From a bacterium (lineage in GTDB: Bacteria; AUK180), in assembly GCA_023133295.1 (NCBI GenBank), contig JAGLWT010000082.1, forward strand, positions 1-54,018: 54,018 nt of DNA. Reading direction: 5' to 3'. Below are positions 41,901 through 52,300 of this stretch, one piece after another. Below the pieces are notes generated by a model, which was not told the origin of the DNA, searched no databases, and saw only the letters and a list, made by a program, of their open reading frames with translations. Within the stretch, counting starts at the first letter, position 1. Each line of letters starts with the position of its first letter. The position numbers and the translations under genes are program-made.

Positions 41901-42470
41901 GTGGGTGATAAGGAAAAATTAAAGCTATTTCTTACAAGAAAGAGCGTGAGAAAATATAAAGAAGATCCAATTGACAGAAAAATGATCGGCTCTATACTCG
42001 AGGCAGCCCGCTGGGCCCCGTCGGCGCGGAATCGTCAACCCTGGGAATTTATTATCATCGATGATCCTGAATTGAAAGGCAAGGCCGTCAAGGCCACGGG
42101 GATCAATACCAATATCGGTTTTCTCAATTCAGCGCCTGTGCTCATCGTGGGATTGGCCGACAAAAAAAAGAATCTGAGGTTCAATGGCATAGATTATTAT
42201 CTAGTCGATTTTGCCATTGCCATGGAGCATTTGATACTGGCGGCATGGGAGTATGGACTTGGCACCTGTTGGGTTGCGTGGTTCTCTTCTAAAAAACTGA
42301 GATCACTTCTTTCCATTCCGAAAAGATTTGAGATCGTTGCGATCTCTCCCCTTGGCTATCCTTCGGATTCCTCTCCGGGAATGATGGAAAAGATCTCTAA
42401 ATTAAGCGTTGGCTCAAAGAACCGAAAAGAGCAGAAGGATTTTGTGTTTTTCAATGGGTATGGGAGATGA
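41901..42470 (+). CDS. Nitroreductase family FMN protein
   Basis: 189 residues, GTG start. The N-terminal RKSVRKYKEDPIDRK and the ARWAPSARNRQPWEFIII block are the FMN-binding signature of the nitroreductase fold. The GLGTCWVAWF and SPLGYPS segments follow the same family pattern. Members reduce nitro groups, flavins or quinones, or act in cofactor synthesis. The true substrate is unknown. It overlaps the DUF364 gene by 4 nt (ATGA), which implies co-translation. Confidence 0.92.
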   Translation: MGDKEKLKLFLTRKSVRKYKEDPIDRKMIGSILEAARWAPSARNRQPWEFIIIDDPELKGKAVKATGINTNIGFLNSAPVLIVGLADKKKNLRFNGIDYYLVDFAIAMEHLILAAWEYGLGTCWVAWFSSKKLRSLLSIPKRFEIVAISPLGYPSDSSPGMMEKISKLSVGSKNRKEQKDFVFFNGYGR

Positions 42471-43174
42471 TCGATCCGCTGAGATTCCTTCTTCAAAGAC
42501 ACGGCTTTATACATAATCTCGTTTCACGGGTGGAATTCGGAAAAAAGTATTCAGCGATGATGCTAAAGGACGGTTCTATCGGTGTTTGCGCAAACCCCGG
42601 CGGCGCACTCTCCGTAGATCACAGCTCTTCCCTTTTTCCCGATCTTGATAATCTTGCCGACCGTATTATTTACAATTGCTATGTCAATGCGATCTTTAAT
42701 ATCGACAGTCCTCATCTTTCTCATATGGACATCTTTGAAGCCATTGATTTCTCTTCTTTTGACTGTATTGTCATGATCGGCATGTTCAGGCCTCTCGTCC
42801 GTAAATTTAATTCAGAGGATATTCCTCTGGCGGTCTTTGACAGAGACCCCATGAAATCAGATAACTTCTCCATAGAAGAAGAATTCGCGTCTCTGGAAAA
42901 AGCTGATTGTGTGATAATGACCGCCACGGCGGTCTCTAACGGAACCTATGTTTCACTATTAGAACATATTTCGGAAGATGCTTCGATCTATCTGCTCGGG
43001 CCATCCGCCACGAACGATCCTGAATTGATGAGAGAGTATCGGATAAACGGGATCTTCTCGTCAGTTTTTGAAAAAAACGATATGAAAATACTTGATATCA
43101 TTTCCCGCGGGGGAGGAACCAAAGAATTCCAGCCCCACGGAAAAAAAACAATATTATTTTCGGATCAGGTATAA
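42467..43174 (+). CDS. DUF364 (PF04016) protein, Rossmann-like
   Basis: 235 residues. The C-terminal part matches DUF364: IGMFRPLVRKF, DCVIMTATAVSNGT (about residues 145-158), LLGPSATNDPEL and SRGGGTKEF. This family has been suggested to chelate heavy metals, but direct evidence is limited and I do not assign a function. It starts at the nitroreductase stop, so the pair probably works together. It is convergent with the PLP enzyme gene, overlapping it by 10 nt at their 3' ends. Confidence 0.85.
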   Translation: MIDPLRFLLQRHGFIHNLVSRVEFGKKYSAMMLKDGSIGVCANPGGALSVDHSSSLFPDLDNLADRIIYNCYVNAIFNIDSPHLSHMDIFEAIDFSSFDCIVMIGMFRPLVRKFNSEDIPLAVFDRDPMKSDNFSIEEEFASLEKADCVIMTATAVSNGTYVSLLEHISEDASIYLLGPSATNDPELMREYRINGIFSSVFEKNDMKILDIISRGGGTKEFQPHGKKTILFSDQV

Positions 43175-44631
43175 TCCTTTAAGAGTCCTGTCCGTTCATT
43201 GAATTCATTGATCTCTTCATCCCACTTTTCATAGGAATGGAATTGCCTGATCCAGTAATTATCATCATACCACTGGTCATTAAGTTCTTCCACATCCTTG
43301 CCCTGCTGCTCGATCCATGTGAAATATTTAAGATTATGCATTCGCTTCTTATCATAATAGGAAAGTTCCAGCATATGCTCGATCTCAAGGCCGGTGAGGT
43401 ATCTGGACATATCGGCCGATGCCTGCCGCGGAGTGTATTCTCCGTTGTTCTCATTTTCCTCTTTTAATCTGGATCCGTACATATCCATTGAATCGGTGCA
43501 AACGGTGAAGATAATATCTTTTTCGGTCATCTCATAATATTTTGCCATCTTGATCGCTCCTTGAACATTCGCAATAGAGGAGATGCCGAGAAGATGCAAT
43601 TTGTCCAGGACCTCCTGACTTGTGCCGATTTCCCTCAGCAGGTCATGTCCTGCCTTTTCATTAAAGAGCCTCATCAAAGCGATAGAGGCATTATCGTCGA
43701 TATCCACTACCATATCCATATTCTTGATATTGTGGATCCATGGAACATGCTTATCTCCGATACCTTCGATGCGATGTCCTCCGAAGCCGTTATAAAGCAA
43801 TGTAGGGCATTGAAGCGCCTCACCCGCTCCGACCTTTATAGTGGGGAATTTCTCTCTCAGGTATTCCGCGCTTCCCAGGGTTCCTGCCGAGCCCTGTGTC
43901 AGGAAAATGGCGGATAGTCTGGAATCTTCGCCTTTGATCTTATTGAAGACCTCTTCCATGGCGGAGCCGGTAGCGACATAATGCCATATTGCATTGCCGA
44001 TCTCGTCGAATTGATTGAGGATAATGATATCAGTGCCTCTTTCCCTTGTCAGTTCGTGGCATTTATCGTAGATCTCTTTTACATTGCTTTCGCATCCGGG
44101 GGTGGCGAATATTTCCGCGCCGACCTCTTCAAGCCAGTCAAATCTCTCTCTTGACATACCTTCGGGAAGGATCGCTATTGACGGGCATGCCAGAAGATAA
44201 GAATCATATGCTCCGCCTCTGCAGTAATTGCCCGTAGAGGGCCACACCGCTTTCTGGGTGGTGGGATCGAATTCTCCGGTGACAAGGCGGGATATAAGCG
44301 GCCCGAATGTAGCACCCACTTTATGGCTCCCGGTGGGGAAATATTTGCCGACGAGGCCTATAATACGGGCTTTTACGCCGGATAGTTCACTTGGGAATTC
44401 AATAAAATTTACATCCCCGAATCCGCCGCCGGATTCTATCGGCTCGTTCTTCCAGGTGAGTCTGAACAGATTTCGCGAATTCAGGTCCCATAGACCGATC
44501 TTTTTCAAATCATCCTTGATCCCCTCAGGTATCTTATCGGGGTCTCTTAATTGTTCATAAGTAGGAAGGATAATATTTCTTTCCCTGCAGCGTTTGATCG
44601 TGTTTTCAAGTACCTTTTCTTTTGAGGTCAT
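43165..44631 (-). CDS. PLP-dependent enzyme, tryptophan-synthase beta-like (fold type II)
   Basis: 488 residues. The PLP-binding lysine is Lys104 in TGSHKVGAT. Phosphate-binding and substrate residues lie in WPSTGNYCRGGA and QGSAGTLGSAEYL. It is a family of stand-alone, long TrpB-like or threonine-synthase/cysteine-synthase-like enzymes that act on an unknown amino acid. It is not assigned as tryptophan synthase because no trpA is present and the length exceeds TrpB. It has its own leadered promoter (44669-44697) and AAGGAG ribosome site. Confidence 0.85.
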   Translation of the reverse strand: MTSKEKVLENTIKRCRERNIILPTYEQLRDPDKIPEGIKDDLKKIGLWDLNSRNLFRLTWKNEPIESGGGFGDVNFIEFPSELSGVKARIIGLVGKYFPTGSHKVGATFGPLISRLVTGEFDPTTQKAVWPSTGNYCRGGAYDSYLLACPSIAILPEGMSRERFDWLEEVGAEIFATPGCESNVKEIYDKCHELTRERGTDIIILNQFDEIGNAIWHYVATGSAMEEVFNKIKGEDSRLSAIFLTQGSAGTLGSAEYLREKFPTIKVGAGEALQCPTLLYNGFGGHRIEGIGDKHVPWIHNIKNMDMVVDIDDNASIALMRLFNEKAGHDLLREIGTSQEVLDKLHLLGISSIANVQGAIKMAKYYEMTEKDIIFTVCTDSMDMYGSRLKEENENNGEYTPRQASADMSRYLTGLEIEHMLELSYYDKKRMHNLKYFTWIEQQGKDVEELNDQWYDDNYWIRQFHSYEKWDEEINEFNERTGLLKDYT

Positions 44632-44668
44632 TACTTCAATCTCCTTGGACTCTTAAGCCCTAAAAGAC

Positions 44669-44697
44669 ATTTTATCACTTAAAACAGGCAAAATCAA
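44669..44697 (-). promoter_or_regulatory. Promoter of the PLP-enzyme gene
   Basis: On the minus strand, TTGATT at 44692-44697, a 17-bp spacer and TAAAAT at 44669-44674. The ATG is at 44631 with AAGGAG upstream, so the mRNA has a leader. Confidence 0.6.
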
Positions 44698-44720
44698 GAA
44701 CAGTAGACAAGCGCACAAGA

Positions 44721-44748
44721 AAGTGTGAAGTGTGAAGTGTAAAGTGGG
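44721..44748 (+). repeat. Short tandem repeat, 7-bp unit
   Basis: Four imperfect units of AAGTGTG. Similar GTGTGA-type DNA recurs at 44815-44833 and, on the other strand, at 24707-24745, so the two intergenic regions share more than the 38-bp repeat. Confidence 0.7.
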
Positions 44749-44768
44749 AAAATACAATGAAGAATGAC

Positions 44769-44806
44769 GCTTCGCAGTGCACCAGTGGACCCAGGGACAA
44801 GTGCAC
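44769..44806 (+). repeat. Dispersed 38-bp repeat, copy 2
   Basis: Identical over 38 bp to 24577-24614, same orientation, 20 kb away. The internal 12-mer GTGCACCAGTGG occurs once. Where copy 1 has a second 12-mer, this copy keeps only GTGCAC. Confidence 0.85.
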
Positions 44807-44940
44807 ACGTGTGAAATGTGAAGTGTAATGTGTGGCGTAGAAACTGGGCTTGATCTGCCTTCTGTCATTCCTATGCTCTTGACTTCGAGGATCCCCCATC
44901 TTTCCTTCTCTTCACCTCTGTGAAACCTGATAGATATAGC

Positions 44941-44968
44941 TTGAAGTAATTCTATAATAGTGTATAAT
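44941..44968 (+). promoter_or_regulatory. Promoter of the secreted-protein/Rhs operon
   Basis: TTGAAG at 44941-44946, a 16-bp spacer and TATAAT at 44963-44968. The ATG at 44986 follows a leader with an AAAGGGGG ribosome site. Confidence 0.6.
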
Positions 44969-44985
44969 ATAACAAAGGGGGTAAC

Positions 44986-47900
44986 ATGAAGCGGCCCATT
45001 CTTTTCATCATTTTTATAGTGTTTCTTACTGCGATTTCAGCATTGCAAAAGCCTTTGGACTCAATTGCCGACTTTGACGGGATTGATGGTATTATCGGGA
45101 AAGGCAGCGAGATTCTGATTTTTGAGGATCTGGATCTGATCAATATCTGGGATCAGACTGAGAATATCGGTGATTTGCGGGAGCAGATCGATTTACCCGG
45201 GCGCGTAATTACCAATCCCAATCACAACAGACTTTTTCCCGGAATCATATTAACGACATTCTTTGTGGAAACCGGCACGGAAACTTATCTTTATTCGTTA
45301 TTGAACGGAAGTCTGGAAAAGGGAAACAGTTTTATAATTACCAATACCCCCACCTCTTCTCCAGTATGTATGTATATGGATAATTCCTTTTACTATCTCT
45401 TCGGTTCCGTAGAAGGCGCTGTCGTGCAGGTAAATAGTTCCGGTATAGTATCCAATGCAAGTCAGGGTACCGATCCGGTCTATGTCCGTGAGTATGATAT
45501 TAATTCCCACCGGATCACAATTTCACTCGGTCAAATGGTTTCAATAAAAGAAGTAGATCTGTCAGACGGAACATATACAGACATCAGAGGCATCTCCCTT
45601 GACGCGAAAATTATCTATTTAAGCGATCTGTTTATAAATAGTAATGGAGATCATATTTATTGTGCGCTTGATGAGTTGAATCAAATCTGGAAAATTACCG
45701 ATGATGGAATTGCCTTATCAAAAATTCTTGTGATGCAGGACGCCAGCGCAATTGTGATATCAGACATTGAAGGAAACGATTCAAAAATCATAGCATACGA
45801 TTTGAACGGAAATGCCTTCACTATTCATAATGATGAGTTTGTAAAAGTGGATGCTGCTCATTACATATCAGGCAGGATAGGCTCGAATAGAATAATACGG
45901 AATGACTGTTTATCGAGCGGGTATTCAGGGTTCTCATATTTCAACGCCGATCTCGGTCAGACGATCTACTGGGGCAAGAACAATCATTCAGTGAAGCAGC
46001 CGGCTGCGGAGGCCATCAATGCCTCATTTGTATTTACCGAAGAAGTGTTCTTGTCAGAGAATCCACTTGTTGATATTACCGGAAGTTTTGATGCTGCAAA
46101 TTACCCCGTTTTTGTTACCGCATTTATTTATAATGACGATTTGATTTTTCCTGTCGATACAAGTACTTCGGGATTCCAAACTTTTAATATTGCCTCAGTA
46201 GAAAGCACTATTTACTCAGCAGATATATCTGAGCTTGATCCGGGGGATTACAATGTAGTTCTGAAATTAATGGATTCGCAGGGGTTCACAGAGGTGTATG
46301 AACAACCGTTGTCTGTGGAACTTCATAGAAATTTTTATGCATCAATTGATGAATGTGGCGAATACTTCTCTCCCGGAGTTCAAGACGGTTGCAATGATGT
46401 ATTGCCCGTTTCCTACTCAATGGGTTGTGGCGAGGAGGCCCTTGCTCAAGCCAGGATTGTTATTCAGGATTCATCGGGCAGTTTAGTGTACGAAGAACTT
46501 CTGCTTCTTGTTTCCGGTACCGCTCAGACTTTTGTCTGGGATGGATTATTGGCTTCAGATGAGAGTGCGGATAACGGAAAGTATTTCATATTTATTGAGC
46601 TTGTAGATGATCTGGGAGGTGTTGTATCCTCAAATACAGAGGAATTTTTCATAAACAATTTCGATTATCATTACTCTATCTCGAATTCTGTTATTCTTCA
46701 AGATGAAGGGAATTTTAATATCGCGCCGGTATGGACTTCGGATAATTTCCACTTTTATTTTTTAAGAAGTCCGATCCTCGGTTGCTATGGAGACTCTCTA
46801 TTTAAAACATCTTCTATTTCAGGAGATGCCCAAGTGTGGCTGTGTGATACCTCAGGCAGTTCTGATTTGGCTCTTGATAATATAGTGGATCCCAATTATC
46901 CGGTTTCTATCAATCCGAATCAGTATTTTACAGCGGCTCCCACTCCTTCTCCCGTTGATATTCTTTCATTTGCATTTATCCGCGAATTTAATCTTTATTA
47001 TCTGGATCAGGGAAGTATGGTTCATGTGGCGGATGATATTTCGGTGGATAACTACTGCTGGTCTCCCGACGGATCGAACCTTCTTTATTGCTCTACAGCG
47101 CTTGGAATAAATTATCACAATGATGCCGGAGAATTCAGCATTCTCCCTCCAGGTCAGTTCTGGGGGTATCATAAACCTGTCTGGGCGCTTGACAACAATA
47201 TATTTTTCATTGCGAATAACCGGCTGCACAAAATAAATATCGGAATCGGTGCCATGGAAACAGTGGTTCTAAGTAAAAATGATGAGGTAGTTTTTGATTA
47301 TGTGCATGCGAATAACAGTTCTCAAATAGTATATCTGTCCCGAGATTACTCTTCCGGTACACAGATTGAATTTTTCACTATCCTTGACTACAGCCTGCCT
47401 GAAGAAAGCTGGATGATTTCCAGATTTCAAGCCGATCTTTCGAATCTGGAAGGAATGTTGACGATCTCTCAGGATAACAGCAAGCTCTTTTATTATCGGA
47501 GCACTACGGAATTTCAGGGAATGGACTGTAATATTATTGGAATTGACCCTTATGTCGGCGCTGAAAGCATCGAAGTTTTCTACATCGATCTGGTAACAGG
47601 GAGTCAAATGCCCGCATTCCAGTATACCAGTCCGTTGAAGGGTGGAACTCCGGCGATTTCCCGGGATACCACTAAAATCTTATACTCGTCCTATGGATAC
47701 GCCTCCTCTGCATTGAAGATCGCAGACATTTCCCCTGTATCGTTTTGCTTAGGAGTTGATACCACTCCTCCTTTTGTTGATATTTCAGTAGCCCCTTCTA
47801 CTACATTCAATCCGGTATCGAACGGATCGGATATTTTGTCCAATCCTCTGGAAACATTGTCTTTTCTTTCTGAACCGCTGATTGAAGAAGAATCAGGACA

Positions 47901-49365
47901 GATCGAGGTACTGTGCCGAAGTTTCGATAATCAGGAAATCGATAGAATTGAATTGTATCTGGACGATGAATTACTGGGAATAAATGGCGGCCCAATAATC
48001 CGAAAAACAGTTGATACGCGAATTTATAGTGACGGTGAACACAGATTTAAAAGCGTTTCCCGTGATATGCACGGAAATACGGGGAGCAGAGAAAAGACTG
48101 TTATCTTTAAAAACCACACTATCACAACAGATACTGAAGCTCCGAAGTCAGAGATCCAGTTCACGCCCGTATCGTTTATAAACGGAGAGATCGAGACTAT
48201 CCCCGCCGCATCCATAATATTAACGGCGAAAGATAATGCCGATTTGGATCCATTATTGTACTATAGGATAACAAATAGTGACGGTGATGTATTGCCCGAA
48301 ACACTATATTTAGAGGAAATAGATACATATCAATTCGGAGTCGGTGACTATACAATAAATTTCTGGTCCGTTGACAGTAGTGAAAATGTTGAATCAGAAC
48401 AATCCTGTATATTCAGATTAGTTGATCCGCTTGAGCTGAATCGGTATTCTTTGAATATCAATACCCCCTTGATCTTTTATAATAGAAAACTCAGAAAGGA
48501 TTCAAATGAATTAGAGACCTTTGAAACGAATCTGTCTCTGTTCAGTGATTTTGATTTTTTCATAACTTCGGATTATAATGAATTCACAGATAGACTCGCA
48601 GATGAAAGATACGGCTCGTTTGTTGTGCTTGGCGATGAGAAAGTCGTTGATGACATTTACTGGAATATAATGCAGGACCGGATTTTCAGGGGTGCAAATT
48701 ATATTTCATTTCACTATTTGAAAAGCCGCGAATTAAACTCAATCTCCAATCTATTTAACCTGAAATTTGAAGGGTATTTACCCGGGAATGAGTATCTTCT
48801 GAATATTTCGGCACCGGACTTTTTTGAAGTTGAAAGGATCATAGAAATCTATGAAGTTATGAAAATCGCCAATCTTAGCGATGATAACAGCATAATCTCG
48901 TCGGTTCGGCATAAAGATCAGGGATTCTCTGCGATACTTCTGTCAAATCACGGTGAGGGGAAATTGATCTTCAATACCTTCTTCAGTGGAGCCGTCGATT
49001 TAGCCGAACTATTGTCTGATGAATTGTCATATCTCCTTGTTTCCGATACGGAAGGACTGACAAAAAGATTGATTCTTAATAAATTATTCTTGAATTTTGA
49101 GATGGATGTCAAATTATTGATTTCTCACGACGGAGATCTTAAGTTCCTGAAGAACTCTGTGAATCAGGATATTGACCTAGATTCCAGAGAATTGGAAATT
49201 TATCTGGATAGTATGAGCGATGAATTTTATCTGGATTTTGAAGTTATAGAATACCCATGCAGGCTCGAATATGAAGTGTTATACAAAGTTAGCGGCAAAT
49301 GGTATCGATTCACAAGAGAAGAGATAGTTTTCAATATGCCTGAAATTTTGGAAGAAGGAGAGTAA
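44986..49365 (+). CDS. Large secreted propeller/Ig-like protein, Rhs partner candidate
   Basis: 1459 residues with a signal peptide (MKRPILFIIFIVFLTAISA). The N-terminal half is beta-rich (a first propeller-like region at about 25-340), then FlgD-Ig-like segments (about 365-565) with AQTFVWDGLLASDESADNGK. A TolB-like propeller lies at about 570-920, with the tell-tale NYCWSPDGSNLLYCST. Two Ig-like stretches follow, each opening with a TxPP- or DTEAP-type linker (about 920-1140). The C-terminal 320 residues are unassigned. It is probably a surface or secreted protein. It ends 2 nt before the Rhs gene, which implies an operon. No export signal other than Sec is visible. Confidence 0.82.
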   Translation: MKRPILFIIFIVFLTAISALQKPLDSIADFDGIDGIIGKGSEILIFEDLDLINIWDQTENIGDLREQIDLPGRVITNPNHNRLFPGIILTTFFVETGTETYLYSLLNGSLEKGNSFIITNTPTSSPVCMYMDNSFYYLFGSVEGAVVQVNSSGIVSNASQGTDPVYVREYDINSHRITISLGQMVSIKEVDLSDGTYTDIRGISLDAKIIYLSDLFINSNGDHIYCALDELNQIWKITDDGIALSKILVMQDASAIVISDIEGNDSKIIAYDLNGNAFTIHNDEFVKVDAAHYISGRIGSNRIIRNDCLSSGYSGFSYFNADLGQTIYWGKNNHSVKQPAAEAINASFVFTEEVFLSENPLVDITGSFDAANYPVFVTAFIYNDDLIFPVDTSTSGFQTFNIASVESTIYSADISELDPGDYNVVLKLMDSQGFTEVYEQPLSVELHRNFYASIDECGEYFSPGVQDGCNDVLPVSYSMGCGEEALAQARIVIQDSSGSLVYEELLLLVSGTAQTFVWDGLLASDESADNGKYFIFIELVDDLGGVVSSNTEEFFINNFDYHYSISNSVILQDEGNFNIAPVWTSDNFHFYFLRSPILGCYGDSLFKTSSISGDAQVWLCDTSGSSDLALDNIVDPNYPVSINPNQYFTAAPTPSPVDILSFAFIREFNLYYLDQGSMVHVADDISVDNYCWSPDGSNLLYCSTALGINYHNDAGEFSILPPGQFWGYHKPVWALDNNIFFIANNRLHKINIGIGAMETVVLSKNDEVVFDYVHANNSSQIVYLSRDYSSGTQIEFFTILDYSLPEESWMISRFQADLSNLEGMLTISQDNSKLFYYRSTTEFQGMDCNIIGIDPYVGAESIEVFYIDLVTGSQMPAFQYTSPLKGGTPAISRDTTKILYSSYGYASSALKIADISPVSFCLGVDTTPPFVDISVAPSTTFNPVSNGSDILSNPLETLSFLSEPLIEEESGQIEVLCRSFDNQEIDRIELYLDDELLGINGGPIIRKTVDTRIYSDGEHRFKSVSRDMHGNTGSREKTVIFKNHTITTDTEAPKSEIQFTPVSFINGEIETIPAASIILTAKDNADLDPLLYYRITNSDGDVLPETLYLEEIDTYQFGVGDYTINFWSVDSSENVESEQSCIFRLVDPLELNRYSLNINTPLIFYNRKLRKDSNELETFETNLSLFSDFDFFITSDYNEFTDRLADERYGSFVVLGDEKVVDDIYWNIMQDRIFRGANYISFHYLKSRELNSISNLFNLKFEGYLPGNEYLLNISAPDFFEVERIIEIYEVMKIANLSDDNSIISSVRHKDQGFSAILLSNHGEGKLIFNTFFSGAVDLAELLSDELSYLLVSDTEGLTKRLILNKLFLNFEMDVKLLISHDGDLKFLKNSVNQDIDLDSRELEIYLDSMSDEFYLDFEVIEYPCRLEYEVLYKVSGKWYRFTREEIVFNMPEILEEGE

Positions 49366-49367
49366 AA

Positions 49368-52300
49368 ATGAGAAGGATTATTATGTTGATATTTATTGTA
49401 TTAATTTGTACTCATGCATATTCTAACGCTCCTTCTATACACAATCCCGCTGAGCTGGTAAGCACCGGTGGCGAGGTTAATCTCTTTTCAGGAGATTTGA
49501 ATGTTAATTTACCCTTAATGTCTATCCCCGCGATCGGTGGGAATTTAAATGTAAATCTTTTCTACAACAGCAATGTATCGCACTACCTCAGTCATCCCGA
49601 CGAGATCGGTGTAGCGGGTATCGGCTGGAATCTGGGTCAGAGTTATATTGTAGTGGAGAATTCGGTTTCACTCAAAAGTCTAACGCAGGTGGCCGATGCG
49701 GAAGGCTCTCCTTTACCTTACGATGAGGATTTTATTGACTATTTGAATGATATTGATTATGGTGACCTGATAATGGTTTTACCGAATGGATCGAGTCTGG
49801 AAATTGATTATGTGATCTCCAATGTAACAAGGCATCGGGAAGAGACAGATTGGGGGGTTAAATATGTATATTACCCACAGGGAAACTACCACTTCGTTTC
49901 AGACACAAACGGGTGGGAAATGGAACGGGTCTCATACGAATTGGCGTCAAGCCCATATGATCAGACCGTTTTGTCCTACATAGATCCCGAGACAGGAGCA
50001 ATCGAGACTGATGTAAGGCTGGGCGATAAGATCACGCCTGGTGCGGATGCATGGAAAAAGGGCTGTGCATTTATTATCAAGGACAAGGGGGGAAATACTT
50101 ACGAGTTCAAACACCCCAGAATGTATACCACCATTTATACCGATACTTGGACGATCTACGGCAACAGATACCGCTGGGATCTCACCAAGGTCACTGATCG
50201 ATACGATTATTCCACAGAATATTCGTATTGGGATGCCAACGACTACTATGAGTATCCGGTTAAATATTCCAAGGGAGCAATCCCCGTAGTTCCTGATGAC
50301 GATGGTACCGGAAATGAGAAGGTCGCATTCTCGTTACGCGCGTACTATACCAGAGAATCCTATCTCGTTAATATTCAAAGGGGGACTGCCAGTGTATCAT
50401 TTGAGTATTCGGATAAACCCGATCCCGTGATCGATGTCAGCGATCACTCTGAAATACATTTTTACGAGACAAAACGCCTATCGAAGGTAATCAGCTCGAT
50501 CGCCGGAACGATCGCTTTGAATTATTCCGGTAATTATTTGCAGAATATCTTCAAATTTGCCAAATCGGAAGAATATGTGTTTACAAATGAAAATCAGAAG
50601 ATGAATGCTATAATCGGAGATGGAAAACATTCTATTCGCCAAGGAGTTATTAGCAACAAGACCCCTTGGTGGGAAGATGGTACTCACCCGATGCCTCCGC
50701 CGAAGCCGGATCCCGCGCCAAAAGAGGTTTTCAAAACAAACGTTCTGAATACCGCATTCGGTTACGGTCCCTTGGGAAAATTGACCGAGATCACTTTTCC
50801 TACGGGAGGTCAAAAACTGATCGCTTACCATAGTAGTCCGTTTGATTCTGACAATTACGGGAAGGTAGGTCAGATTACGATCGATCAGCAGAAATGGAAT
50901 TATTCTTTCAAGAAAAGATCAAAAGTCATTGAAGGAAGTGGAACACGGATATGGATCGGCTATAGAGTGACAGAGGAAATTCTTCCAAACGGTACAAAAA
51001 ATGTTTATCTTGTTGCCGATAGAGCCAAATTTGAGAATACAGATTATTTCTATAATATCAATACGGACATTTTGAATGATGTAATTGATAACGGAGAACT
51101 TCTGGATTATTACTCTCCACCGAGTCATTGGAATGGGCGCGGCTTCCATCTAAAGGGAGTAATTCTAAGAAAAAAGTTCTATTCGGATACTAATACCTTA
51201 GGACCGTTAAATGTAAACCTAAACTCTTACATAATCAATAGATTCGATTTTGCCGCAGGGAGTTATGCTTTTAGAAAGCGAATTCGCAAAGCGATCGCGA
51301 TCAACAACAATAAGAAAACGGAAATATCGTATATGTACTCTGATTATAGATTCCCCTTCGAACCCACTAAAATTTATGAAAGCACATATGATGGTAACGG
51401 TTTGGTAACACATTTGATAAAACTCCTGATCCTCCATCCCGACTATGATGATTTTGCGGTTCTGAGCACTTCCCGGCTCTACAAGAATTTTGAGGTTTCA
51501 CATAATTTACTGGCATTTGAAAGATATTATGAGCATGATCAATACGGGCAGGCGTGGAAATCCGAAATATACGATTCACAAGACGGAACAGAGACAAAGG
51601 AGTTTTCAGCAACATATTACAAAGATAGAAAAATTACTGAAACATCGCCAAATTCGGTGGTGACAAATTATGAATACGGCGACAACAATGAAGGAAAATT
51701 TCTAACAAAGATTACCGGTCCTCTGGGTTCGACAGAATTTACATACAAGGGTGACGGGAAACTTGCCGGTAAAATTGATTATAAAGGCAGGGTCACGCAA
51801 TATAAATACGACAGATATGACCGTCTGCTTGCGATATTTCTCCCTCATGACGAGATTGATACCAATCTGGATGGAACGATCTCTGTCGGCGACCCGTCAG
51901 CCGTATATGCATATCAGTTAAAAGGCGAATATGAAATAACCTGGATGGATGACGGCTCGGTAATCGGTAAAGGGTTATTTACTGAGAATAAAACATTTCA
52001 AATGATGAGACACACGATTTCGAGAACAGAGACAGATGCGGAGACGGAGTATATTCAGACGATCATTAATTACGATGATTTCGGACGGGAAGTCAATAGG
52101 GAAAGAGAAGATGAAGACGGAAAGGTTTTTACTTTCACCGATTACAATGAATACGGCAAACCGGTATGGAAGACTTTGCCGGTGAAGGAGAATGCCTCCA
52201 TTGAAGGCAAGAAAATATTCTACGAATACAATGATCCGTATTTAAGGCTGACTAAAACGACATACCCTGACAATAACTATGTAATGAGGGCATATGACGA

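Larger units (their letters stand above)
44698..44940. other. Non-coding region with tandem and dispersed repeats
   Basis: No credible gene. Two minus-strand frames (about 70 codons each) run through the repeats and are low-complexity. The region holds a 7-bp tandem repeat (AAGTGTG-like, four units at 44721-44748), related units at 44815-44833 and the 38-bp dispersed repeat at 44769-44806. It separates divergent transcription units. Confidence 0.6.

Noticed and set aside
43165..44631. Calling this gene tryptophan synthase beta chain (trpB)
   Set aside because: It has the fold but is about 90 residues longer than usual TrpB, has no trpA neighbour, and belongs to a distinct TrpB-like group with unknown substrate.
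44653..44899. Two minus-strand frames in the intergenic repeats
   Set aside because: They are low-complexity translations (His-, Thr- and Leu-rich) of the 7-bp tandem and 38-bp repeats and lack ribosome sites.
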